A DNA stretch of 5,911 nt from CADEED01 sp046733635 (GCA_046733635.1 JBKPPO010000107.1:1-5911), one strand, 5' to 3'. Numbered from the stretch's first letter, positions 1 to 5,911 are shown. Program-made: numbers and translations. The notes: generated by a model not told the origin, from the letters alone.

Positions 1-329
1 TAGCTCACCTGTGCGGGGTCGTACTGGATCTGCACGGCTTCGGCATGTCCGGTGTCGCCGCGCGTCGTGGCCTGGTAGTTGGCATCGCGCGCGCTGCCGC
101 CCGAATAACCCGAGAGCACGTTCTTCACGCCCTTCATGTGCTGGTACACGCCCTGCACGCCCCAGAAGCAACCGCCCGCGATCACCGCGGTGCGCGTGCC
201 GGGCGAGGCTGCGGCCTGATCCAGCGTGGGCACGGGAATCTTCACGGCCTCTTCGGCGGCGAGCGCGGGCGCTGGCCAGCCCGACGCCCACAGGCAGAGC
301 GCCAACACCGTCAGCAGGCTTCGATGCAT
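1..329 (-). CDS. msrA: Exported peptide methionine sulfoxide reductase MsrA, 3' end outside window
   Basis: MsrA reduces the S-epimer of methionine sulfoxide, free or in proteins, using a catalytic cysteine that is recycled by thioredoxin or another reductant. The first 109 residues are visible. Residues 1-24 form a signal peptide (short basic start, hydrophobic run, ALA cleavage site before AEE), so the enzyme should act in the periplasm. The family signature GGCFWG lies at residues 52-57 with the catalytic Cys54, followed by SGYSGG (73-78) and GHAEAV (94-99), both typical of MsrA. The start is supported by GGAGG four bases upstream (334-338). The resolving cysteines and C-terminus lie beyond position 1, so a fused MsrB domain cannot be excluded. 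It sits after the tandem terminators of the GH6 gene and is probably transcribed separately. No key residue is missing in the visible part. The family call is very secure; the periplasmic location is inferred from the signal peptide. Confidence 0.95.
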   Translation of the reverse strand, partial: MHRSLLTVLALCLWASGWPAPALAAEEAVKIPVPTLDQAAASPGTRTAVIAGGCFWGVQGVYQHMKGVKNVLSGYSGGSARDANYQATTRGDTGHAEAVQIQYDPAQVS

Positions 330-401
330 GAATCCTCCAGCATTCGTAACGTGTATCGAGGAGACCGGCGGGGCCGCCACGATATTTCGCAAGGATGGAC
401 C

Positions 402-430
402 CCCGGAGTTCCCGGAGATTCCCGCAGTTC
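402..430. repeat. Three imperfect near-decamer repeats upstream of msrA
   Basis: On the plus strand, CCCGGAGTT (402-410), CCCGGAGATT (411-420) and CCCGCAGTTC (421-430) follow each other head to tail with a period of about one helical turn. They lie 73-101 bp before the msrA start codon, where a regulator could bind. No known regulator motif is recognised, and short GC-rich similarity can arise by chance. Confidence 0.35.
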
Positions 431-440
431 CGCACGATAC

Positions 441-513
441 GAAAAATTTGAGTAACAGGCGTTCGGAATGGGGCGCATCCCGCGAGGTGCCCCAATCCGA
501 ACGCCTGTTACTC
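441..513 (-). terminator. Long 25-bp hairpin with T-run, second of tandem terminators or a palindromic repeat
   Basis: The arms at 450-474 and 489-513 are inverted copies of 25 bases with a single mismatch (A468 opposite A495) and a 14-base loop (475-488). One arm begins GAGTAACAGGCGTTCGG. On the minus strand the hairpin is followed by AAATTTTTC (449-441), so it can act as a second intrinsic terminator behind the one at 514-551. Intrinsic terminator stems are usually much shorter, and this length and near-perfection would also fit a dispersed palindromic intergenic repeat or a non-autonomous element remnant. The inverted repeat itself is certain; its function is inferred. Confidence 0.7.
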
Positions 514-551
514 GAAAAAGCGCGGCCCCACGGGAGGGTGTGGGGCCGCGC
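514..551 (-). terminator. Rho-independent terminator of the GH6 gene
   Basis: A perfect 12-bp GC-rich stem (arms 520-531 and 540-551, GCGCGGCCCCAC and its complement) encloses an 8-base loop. On the minus strand it is followed immediately by TTTTTC (519-514). It starts 33 bases after the GH6 stop codon. This is the textbook arrangement for an intrinsic terminator and marks the end of the LPMO-GH6 transcript. Confidence 0.9.
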
Positions 552-584
552 GATCGACTTGCAAACCCGGCCTACAGGTCCATG

Positions 585-2873
585 TCAGAGCGGCGGGTAT
601 GCGTTCTGCAGGAGTTGCTGGAACTGCGCCTGGAACCAGTGGCCCGAGATCGGCGCATTCGGCAACGCACCGGTGGCGTTGTTGTTGTTGCGCGGATTGC
701 CGCCGTAGGTGGGATCACACATGCGGTCGAATCCCTTGCCTTCGTCATTCGGGATCTCGGTGCTGGAACCATCGGATTCACCCGGCGGCTTGATCCACAC
801 GTAGGCGTCGATGCCCGTAGCCGGGGCCGCGCGCGGACGCTCACCGATACCCGCACCCGAGGGATTGCACCAGTTGCCCTTGTGGATCCGGCGGTCGATG
901 CGCGAGGCATCGATGCGCGCGTTCAGGTCGGTCAGCGTGGAAGGACCCGTCGGCCGCGCAGCACCACCCCAGCCATTACGCGAGGTGTCGATGAGCATGC
1001 CGATGTTGGACGCGAAGCCCGCGCTCACGGCCGCATTGCGGAACGCCTGGGCGTAGCTCAACTCGTCGTTGAACTGGTTCCAGTCGATCCACCGCGAAGG
1101 CCGCGTGGTGCTATCTACCGTGATGTACGGCTCCACGAGAGCCGAGGTGTTCGCGGTGTTGGTGATGAAGCCGTGCACGTTGGCGAGCGTCGAGCCCGAA
1201 GCCAGCGCGGCCGTGCGCATCATGTTCACCGAAGGCTGGAAATTCGTGTCCCAACCCAGCCAACCGTGATGGCCCGCATCGACGTAGTTGTACACGTTGC
1301 CAATGGCGCCCAGCGTCGCCAGCGCGTATCCCACGCCGTTCACGTAGCCGCCGTTGTCGCGCATGGTGTCGCACTGCGCGGTGCCCGTGGGGCGGCTCGT
1401 CACGTTCGTCACGAGATTCGGGAGTGAATCGATCTCGATGATCGTGACGATACGCAGGTTCGCGTACTCGGGCCGCCGCAGGATGGCCGCGATCACGTCG
1501 ATGTACTCGGCCTTGTAACGATCGAGGTCGTTGGGACCCAGCTCGCCATTCGACGCCAGCGCCGCGCAATCACGTCCCGGCAGGTTGTAGATCACGAGCT
1601 GGAACACCAGCGGCGTGGACCCGTTGGCCGCATCCTGCGTGACGGCTTCGTTCAGGTGCTGCACCAGGCCCCAGGCGCCCGTGCTGCCGCTGTTGTTGCC
1701 GGAGATGGCTGAGATGCGGTCCATCCACACACCCGTGGGCTGGTTGGCGATGACGCTGCCACCACCGGCCACCGCGTTCGCGCGCCAGATCGGGTTGTTG
1801 TACACACCCGCGCCCGAGTAAGGATTGTCGGCCCTGGTCGGCGTCGTGCCGGTCGTGCGATTCACGGTGACGGTCGCGCCGGTGTAGTTAGTGGCGGAAG
1901 CCACGAACGTGGACGTAGCCGCCGTCGTGCCCGAGGCCGCGGTGTAGGTCACGTTGACGCCCGAAGACCAGTTGCTGCTGGTCAACGAGAAGTTGCTGGG
2001 ACTGGAGGTGATCACCGTGGATCCCGAACGCGCCAGCGTCACCGACACACTGGCGCTCGGCGCGGCCGAAAGCCGGTAGTTCACCGTGCCCGTGCCACCG
2101 CTGGCCAGATTCACCGTGGTGGGGTTCGCGATGATGGAACCGGGCGTCGTGCCCCCCAACACGGTGAATGGGATCACCGCGGTGGCCGTGGACAGCGGCG
2201 GGTTCGCGTTGTCGAAAGCCGTGGCTTGCGCCGTGTGGTTTCCGGCCGCGAGCACACCCGCGTTGAAGGTGTACGGGGATGACGTGTCCGTGTTCACGAG
2301 CACACCATCCACGCGGAACTCCACGCGCGAGACACCGCTGTTGTCGCTCGCGTTGGCGGCGACAGTGACTGCCGCGCCGCTCGCCACCTGCTGTCCGCTC
2401 GTGGGACTCGTGAGGCTCACCGTGGGCGGCGTGTTGACTGGCGGCGTGCTGCCATTGCACACGGTGCCGTTCAAGGTGAATGACGTCGGGTTCGTGTTCG
2501 TGCCGCTGTGCGTGCCGTTGAATCCGGCCGTGAAGCTCTGGCCGCTGCCGATGGCCTTGTTCCAGTCGGCGTTGCTGGCCACCGTGACCTGCGCGCTACC
2601 GGCAGGCTGCGTGAACGACACCGGCCAGCCATTCTGGACGCGCTGCCCGCTCGGAAAATTGAACAGCAGCGTCCAGCCATTGGTGATGGCCGGGCCGTTG
2701 TTGGTGATCACGAGGTTTGCGCCGAAGCCATTGCCGCCGGACCACGACTGCGTGTAGGTGACCTGGCAGGACGGTGTCTGCGCGTGCACCGGCGCGGCGA
2801 TCGCCGCCAGCGCCAATGCCGCTGCCGCACCGGCCAGCCCGAGTGGGGCCGTTCGGCCCTGGAAGGATTTCAT
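585..2873 (-). CDS. Secreted modular GH6 cellobiohydrolase (Cel6B-like exocellulase) with CBM2
   Basis: This 762-residue secreted glycoside hydrolase family 6 enzyme should cleave beta-1,4-glucan with inversion and release cellobiose from non-reducing chain ends. Modules in order: signal peptide 1-31 (VHA cleavage site); CBM2 cellulose-binding module about 36-139, with terminal cysteines C36 and C139 and Trp45, Trp67, Trp83 and Trp104; TP-rich linker; Ig-like module about 148-238 (DNSGVSRVEFRVDG, the bacterial Big_9 type); a second beta-sandwich module about 245-340; GH6 catalytic domain about 347-762. Catalytic signatures are YNLPGRDCA (D435), IIEIDSLPNLVTN (likely acid D482) and WIKPPGESDG (D701). 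Cysteine pairs C436/C501 and C669/C719 match GH6 disulfides. The C-terminal stretch EIPNDEGKGFDRMCDPTY and the ending NAYPPL closely resemble Thermobifida Cel6B-type exocellulases rather than endoglucanases. The start is supported by AAGGAGAG six bases upstream of the ATG... region (2878-2885). It lies 80 bp after the LPMO gene and precedes a strong terminator. Family is very secure; exo mode is inferred from similarity. Confidence 0.96.
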   Translation of the reverse strand: MKSFQGRTAPLGLAGAAAALALAAIAAPVHAQTPSCQVTYTQSWSGGNGFGANLVITNNGPAITNGWTLLFNFPSGQRVQNGWPVSFTQPAGSAQVTVASNADWNKAIGSGQSFTAGFNGTHSGTNTNPTSFTLNGTVCNGSTPPVNTPPTVSLTSPTSGQQVASGAAVTVAANASDNSGVSRVEFRVDGVLVNTDTSSPYTFNAGVLAAGNHTAQATAFDNANPPLSTATAVIPFTVLGGTTPGSIIANPTTVNLASGGTGTVNYRLSAAPSASVSVTLARSGSTVITSSPSNFSLTSSNWSSGVNVTYTAASGTTAATSTFVASATNYTGATVTVNRTTGTTPTRADNPYSGAGVYNNPIWRANAVAGGGSVIANQPTGVWMDRISAISGNNSGSTGAWGLVQHLNEAVTQDAANGSTPLVFQLVIYNLPGRDCAALASNGELGPNDLDRYKAEYIDVIAAILRRPEYANLRIVTIIEIDSLPNLVTNVTSRPTGTAQCDTMRDNGGYVNGVGYALATLGAIGNVYNYVDAGHHGWLGWDTNFQPSVNMMRTAALASGSTLANVHGFITNTANTSALVEPYITVDSTTRPSRWIDWNQFNDELSYAQAFRNAAVSAGFASNIGMLIDTSRNGWGGAARPTGPSTLTDLNARIDASRIDRRIHKGNWCNPSGAGIGERPRAAPATGIDAYVWIKPPGESDGSSTEIPNDEGKGFDRMCDPTYGGNPRNNNNATGALPNAPISGHWFQAQFQQLLQNAYPPL

Positions 2874-2899
2874 GGTTCTCTCCTTGAACAGTTAGAGGT

Positions 2900-2928
2900 G
2901 GCGGGCGCCACTCGCCGTGGCGCCCGCC
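2900..2928 (-). other. Intercistronic hairpin between LPMO and GH6 genes
   Basis: A 12-bp perfect GC-rich stem (arms 2900-2911 and 2917-2928, GTGGCGCCCGC in the centre) has a 5-base loop. It occupies the middle of the 80-bp gap, 25 bases after the LPMO stop codon and 14 bases before the GH6 Shine-Dalgarno. Neither strand has a T-run after it (minus strand continues ACCTCTAACTG), so it is not a standard intrinsic terminator. Likely roles are RNA processing or 3'-end protection that sets the LPMO:GH6 ratio, or partial attenuation. The structure is seen; the role is inferred. Confidence 0.65.
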
Positions 2929-2953
2929 CTCACCGCACGTCCTGTGCTGGTGT

Positions 2954-4927
2954 CTAGAACGTTCCGGTCTGCGTGCGAGCCACGCCGCCCGTGGTGTAAC
3001 TCACGGTCCAGGTGTCACCCGTGACCGGGTGCACCGAACCACCGCCGCCGAACTGCGCCGCGAACGTGCGCGAGCTCGATGCGCCCAGCGATTGGCCGGA
3101 GTTCAGCGTCCACGTGTACGTCACCGCGCTCGAGGTGCTGGCATTCGCCTGAGTCACCTGTCCGCCCACGGTGTTGTACGCGCCGCTGTAACTCACGCCG
3201 GTCGTACGCTGCACCACCACCGTGACGGTCATCGCGGTGATCGGGCCGGTGTTGGCGAGTCTGACCTGCAGCTCGTTGAACCACGCGCTGTTGGCCGCCA
3301 CGGTCTTCGTCACCGTCACGCCACCCGTGTCGCTGCTGCCGCCCGAGGGCGTGCCGCTCACCTGCGTGGACACCGGGCTCTCGCCACTGGCGTTCACGGC
3401 GGTCACGACGTAGTAGTAAGTCGTGCCGTTCGTGAGGCCAGTGTTCGTGAAGCTGGTGCCGCTCACGTTGCTGCCGACATTGCTGTACGGACCGCCGTTC
3501 GTGGTCGAACGCTTCACGTTGTAACCCGTGGCGCCCGATACCGCGCCCCAGCTCACGACCACCTGCGCATTGCCCGCGCTCGCCGACACTCCCGACGGAG
3601 CCGTGGGCACATTGCCCGGCGTCACCTGCAGGAAGGCGCTCGCGATGTTCGCGCTGGTCAGCGAATACACGCGATTCGCCGTGGCGCTCGACTGCGGCAC
3701 CACCTGGTTGGAGCCGTTGAGCACACCGATACGCACATTGCCGTTGAGCGCGTTGACCGCGTTCGCGAGCGACACCGGCCAGGCCGTCGACGCCGTGTTC
3801 GATGACGTGATGGTGATGGGGGTCGTCGGCCAGTACGCATCCGTGCCCGTGCTGTTCACGGTGCGCACGTTCACGCGATCACCGACCACCAGCGTGATCG
3901 GGGTGGCCGTGAGCGCGCCGAGATCGAACCACTGATTGCTCACCGCCGGCTGGTGCAGGATGGTGCGCGTCTCGGTGTCCGAAGCGCTGCCGCTCGTAAC
4001 CAGCAGATTCACCGTCACGTTGCCGGAGGCCGTCGGCGTACCGAGGTTCAGCGTGGCGTTCGCGCCCGTCGGATTCGTGATGCTGTAGAGGCCCGGGTTC
4101 TCCGAGTCCACGCTCCACGCGTACGTGAGGTTGCTGCCGGTGGAGCCGCTGCCGTTCAGTGCGATCGAACCCGGACCCGTGAACGTGGACACGTTCGGAT
4201 TGAGCGCGATCGCCGCGGTGACCGTCGGCGGCGGATTGCCGGAGAACTGCGCATCGATGCAGCCGTGGAAGCGCTCATAGGTCCATTGATTGCGGCCCCA
4301 CTCCGCATAGATCACGTGCCGGCCGGAACGCGCCGGCACCGTGCATCGGGTCTGGAACGTCTGCGAAGCGACGTTGGGAATCACGTTGGGATTGCCGTTG
4401 GGATTCGCGTCGTCGTAGGCGAGATTGCAAAACGGCTGCTCTTCGAAATCGCTGAACGACAGCGCGCGGCCCGTCTGCCAGACAAAATCGGACTTGGTGA
4501 TCCAGTAGCGGAAATCCGAGGTGTCCGAAAAATGCGGACCCCAGGAGATGTTCCAGGTGAAGGTTTTCTGCCCCGCCGTCATCGGTACCGTGGGCCAATC
4601 GATGGGCTGATCCCAGACCGTGGCGCGGCCGTTCCAGGTCTCCGAGTTGAAGCCGCAGACATTCGTGCGCGGCCCCACGCCCGCGCGGCCCGTCGTGTGC
4701 GTGAGCACACTCATGAAGCTATAGCCGTCGTTGGTGGTGACATCCGGATCGGTGAAAGCCTGACCGCACACCGGATATTGCGCAGTGCCGTTGGCCACGT
4801 GATCGGGTTTGGTGATGGCGCCGCAGAACCAGTTGCGCGAAGGCGGGTCCTGCACGAGGCCGTGTGAAAGCGCGGCCGTGGAAAACATGCCGAGCAGGGC
4901 GAGCCCTGCCAGTCGTGAAATGCTCAT
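2954..4927 (-). CDS. Secreted five-module AA10 lytic polysaccharide monooxygenase
   Basis: This 657-residue protein is a copper-dependent LPMO of family AA10, which breaks glycosidic bonds in crystalline cellulose or chitin with a reductant and H2O2 or O2. The signal peptide (1-21, cleavage ALS before HG) would expose His22 as the N-terminal copper ligand. The second histidine-brace ligand is His132 in SWGPHFSDTSDFRYWITK, and Phe220 in YERFHGCID fits the usual axial aromatic. The catalytic domain (22-229) contains cysteines 35, 54, 91, 167, 195 and 223. It is followed by a PKD/Ig-like module (about 233-325), a module resembling domain 2 of the colonisation factor GbpA (about 330-436), a fibronectin type III module (about 439-526) and a C-terminal beta-rich module (about 535-657) that I cannot assign. 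GAGGG (4934-4938) seven bases before the ATG supports the start; the stop is TAG. No classical CBM2, CBM5 or CBM73 is evident. It is first in a likely operon with the GH6 enzyme, which favours cellulose, but substrate and C1/C4 regioselectivity cannot be read from sequence. Confidence 0.95.
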   Translation of the reverse strand: MSISRLAGLALLGMFSTAALSHGLVQDPPSRNWFCGAITKPDHVANGTAQYPVCGQAFTDPDVTTNDGYSFMSVLTHTTGRAGVGPRTNVCGFNSETWNGRATVWDQPIDWPTVPMTAGQKTFTWNISWGPHFSDTSDFRYWITKSDFVWQTGRALSFSDFEEQPFCNLAYDDANPNGNPNVIPNVASQTFQTRCTVPARSGRHVIYAEWGRNQWTYERFHGCIDAQFSGNPPPTVTAAIALNPNVSTFTGPGSIALNGSGSTGSNLTYAWSVDSENPGLYSITNPTGANATLNLGTPTASGNVTVNLLVTSGSASDTETRTILHQPAVSNQWFDLGALTATPITLVVGDRVNVRTVNSTGTDAYWPTTPITITSSNTASTAWPVSLANAVNALNGNVRIGVLNGSNQVVPQSSATANRVYSLTSANIASAFLQVTPGNVPTAPSGVSASAGNAQVVVSWGAVSGATGYNVKRSTTNGGPYSNVGSNVSGTSFTNTGLTNGTTYYYVVTAVNASGESPVSTQVSGTPSGGSSDTGGVTVTKTVAANSAWFNELQVRLANTGPITAMTVTVVVQRTTGVSYSGAYNTVGGQVTQANASTSSAVTYTWTLNSGQSLGASSSRTFAAQFGGGGSVHPVTGDTWTVSYTTGGVARTQTGTF

Positions 4928-5109
4928 GAATATCCCTCGTTGAAATTCGCAGGTCGAAATCCATCTCGTCGCGAATCAACCGGGATCTAGGGCGGCATTC
5001 CCCGCGGAATGGAGATATGCCATCGCCGCGGCAACTCCGGCCGCGCAAAACTACTTGCGTCCATACAAGTCCCCCTGGTCCTCGCCCGCGCGGTGACGCG
5101 AGCGCGCCG

Positions 5110-5139
5110 ATGTTAGGCATGCCACAGGATGGGGCACAA
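5110..5139 (-). promoter_or_regulatory. Tentative sigma-70-type promoter of the LPMO-GH6 operon
   Basis: On the minus strand TTGTGC (5139-5134) and TAACAT (5115-5110) are separated by 18 bases and match the -35 and -10 consensus at 3/6 and 4/6 positions. Transcription would start roughly 175 bases before the LPMO ATG. The match is weak. An alternative -35 is TTGTCC (5172-5167), which overlaps the palindrome, but its -10 partner is poor. Confidence 0.25.
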
Positions 5140-5166
5140 CGGCTTTCTGTCGACCCGATCCGGTTT

Positions 5167-5180
5167 GGACAACGTTGTCA
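5167..5180. promoter_or_regulatory. LacI-family operator-like palindrome
   Basis: GACAACGTTGTC (5168-5179) is a perfect 12-bp palindrome centred on CG, as in LacI-family operators. On the minus strand the extended site is TGACAACGTTGTCC, one base away from the fully symmetric TGACAACGTTGTCA. LacI/GalR-family sugar regulators of proteobacteria commonly bind sites with this AACGTT core. It lies about 240 bp upstream of the LPMO start and is the only such site I found in the intergenic regions. A cellobiose- or glucan-responsive regulator is plausible, but none is encoded in the window. Confidence 0.55.
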
Positions 5181-5309
5181 CGGCCGAATCCGACGGGCCC
5201 AGCGTCCGGAATACAGGACGCATGGCGGAGAATATTTTTGCATCGCGCGGAAGACACGCGGCGCGGGCAACGCCACGGCCGCGCGAGTCAACGAGTCATG
5301 ATTTCGAAG

Positions 5310-5911
5310 TCAAATCTCGATGTCCGTGGCCAAAACCACCACGCCACGCGTGGGCATGCGAAAGAATTCCGCGGCTTGTGCGCTGCGGCGCTGCAGGAAC
5401 GCAAAGGCGCGCGCCTTTACTCCGGGAATCCCCGGCCGCGGCCGGGCGCGCACGAGATGCCAGCCCAGGAAGAAAGAGGAGTCCTCGGGGAACACGCTGA
5501 GTCCCTGCCGCCTCGCCTGCCGCAGCGCCGCGCCGACATCGGGTGTCTCCATGAAGCCGAAGCGCGCGCGCACGTCGTACACGCCCGGATATTTCTCTTC
5601 GATGATCACGCGGCAGGCGGGATCGACGCGCGGCACACGCTGGATCTCCACGTGCAGGATCACGATCTGCTCGTGGCGAACCTTGTTGTGCTCGAGATTG
5701 CGCAGCAGCGCCGTGGGCACGAAACCTGAATTGCTGATCAGGAATACGGCGGTGCCCGGAACGCTGGTAGCGGGCTCGAGCAGCTCCGGTAGTTTGCTGA
5801 CCTGCACGGCGCGGTATTCGAGCTCCGCCCGAAGCGCCTGCCGTCCGTCGCGCCAGGTCACGAACATCGCGAACATCACCGCGGCCAGCGCCAGCGGCAC
5901 GCATCCGCCAT
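5310..5911 (-). CDS. kup: Kup-type potassium transporter, C-terminal third, 5' end outside window
   Basis: Kup (Trk/HAK/KUP family) is an inner-membrane potassium uptake protein, usually about 620-630 residues; only the last 199 codons plus the stop are here. The visible part starts at the end of the last membrane segment (GG-C-V-PLALAAVMFAMFVTWRDGR) and then forms the cytoplasmic C-terminal domain. Family landmarks are GTAVFLISNSGFVPTALLRNLEHNK, here in GTAVFLIS and LLRNLEHNKVRHEQ; then VPRVDP, a YDVRARFGFMETPDV segment, SSFFLGWHLV, a FAFLQRRSAQAAEFFRMP stretch and the terminal VVLATDIEI. The reading frame stays open to the window edge, so the GTG at 5900 is an internal valine and not the start. 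The gene is complete at its 3' end (TGA). It is separated from the LPMO gene by a 382-bp gap and has no evident functional link to cellulose use. Confidence 0.95.
   Translation of the reverse strand, partial: GGCVPLALAAVMFAMFVTWRDGRQALRAELEYRAVQVSKLPELLEPATSVPGTAVFLISNSGFVPTALLRNLEHNKVRHEQIVILHVEIQRVPRVDPACRVIIEEKYPGVYDVRARFGFMETPDVGAALRQARRQGLSVFPEDSSFFLGWHLVRARPRPGIPGVKARAFAFLQRRSAQAAEFFRMPTRGVVVLATDIEI

Larger units (their letters stand above)
4928..5309 (-). promoter_or_regulatory. 382-bp intergenic control region upstream of the LPMO-GH6 pair
   Basis: No credible gene lies here; the short open frames are arginine-rich and lack ribosome binding sites or family similarity. The region contains the operator-like palindrome at 5168-5179, a candidate promoter at 5110-5139, and a leader with two small inverted repeats: CATTCC/GGAATG (4996-5011), and CGCGGC/GCCGCG around 5028-5046. 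A GC-rich inverted repeat (5257-5262 with 5278-5283) follows the kup stop codon but has no T-run on the minus strand, so I see no convincing intrinsic terminator for kup. The length fits an independent promoter for the LPMO gene. Confidence 0.6.

Noticed and set aside
380..440. Possible ECF-type promoter (GGGAACT on the minus strand) for msrA
   Set aside because: The GGAAC-like element belongs to the short repeats, and no convincing -10 element lies at the right distance.
468..1427. 319-codon open frame on the plus strand opposite the GH6 gene
   Set aside because: It is fully antisense to clear GH6 catalytic motifs, is Arg/Val/Ala-rich, and shows no ribosome binding site or recognisable domain; a typical long shadow frame in high-GC DNA.
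2086..2757. 223-codon plus-strand frame with hydrophobic composition opposite the CBM2 and Ig modules
   Set aside because: The Val/Pro/Leu-rich look arises from the complement of Thr/Asn/Gly-rich codons in the modular GH6 protein; there is no start context or domain.
3953..4867. 304-codon open frame on the plus strand opposite the LPMO catalytic domain
   Set aside because: Its composition is dominated by Arg, Ala and Val with no family similarity, and it overlaps the well-supported LPMO gene.
4719..5120. 133-codon minus-strand frame crossing the LPMO start and its leader
   Set aside because: It overlaps the LPMO signal peptide in another frame and resembles no known leader peptide.
5257..5283. 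GC-rich inverted repeat after kup considered as a terminator
   Set aside because: The core stem is only 6 bp with a 15-base interior, and no T-run follows on the minus strand; the T-rich stretch at 5235-5239 is on the plus strand.
5296..5904. Alternative 202-codon frame over the kup region
   Set aside because: The overlapping frame ending at 5310 carries the clear Kup C-terminal signature; this one is an Arg/Ala-rich shadow.

Overview
The window looks like chromosomal DNA from a high-GC, plant-polymer-degrading proteobacterium. A gammaproteobacterium of the Xanthomonadales/Nevskiales/Steroidobacter type fits best. This is inferred from codon use, from the modular secreted enzymes with Sec signal peptides, and from the Kup and exported MsrA neighbours; no marker gene is present to settle it. 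All four genes read on the minus strand, so the biological order runs from high to low coordinates.

Region by region in the direction of transcription: (1) 5911-5310 is the C-terminal third of a Kup-type potassium transporter, cut by the window edge. (2) 5309-4928 is a 382-bp intergenic region. It holds a 12-bp palindrome (GACAACGTTGTC, 5168-5179) that resembles a LacI-family sugar-regulator operator, plus a tentative promoter and a structured 5' leader. (3) 4927-2954 encodes a five-module secreted AA10 lytic polysaccharide monooxygenase (LPMO). (4) 2953-2874 is an 80-bp gap with a strong hairpin that has no T-run. (5) 2873-585 encodes a secreted modular GH6 cellobiohydrolase (CBM2, two beta-sandwich modules, GH6). 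(6) 584-330 holds a classical intrinsic terminator followed at once by a second, unusually long 25-bp hairpin with its own T-run. (7) 329-1 is the N-terminal part of an exported methionine sulfoxide reductase A, cut by the window edge.

The central pair forms a compact cellulose-attack unit. The copper LPMO would cut crystalline polysaccharide oxidatively and create new chain ends, and the GH6 exo-enzyme would then release cellobiose from non-reducing ends. The 80-bp spacing, the shared orientation, the single clear terminator pair after GH6 and the single operator-like site before the LPMO all suggest one transcript. The flanking kup and msrA genes have no evident role in cellulose use, so the pair looks like a two-gene cassette set between housekeeping genes. 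I see no tRNA, rRNA, CRISPR array, transposase or insertion sequence. The least ordinary elements are the tandem terminator/long hairpin, the intercistronic hairpin, the operator-like palindrome, and the ancillary modules of the LPMO, especially its C-terminal 120 residues, which I could not assign to a named family.
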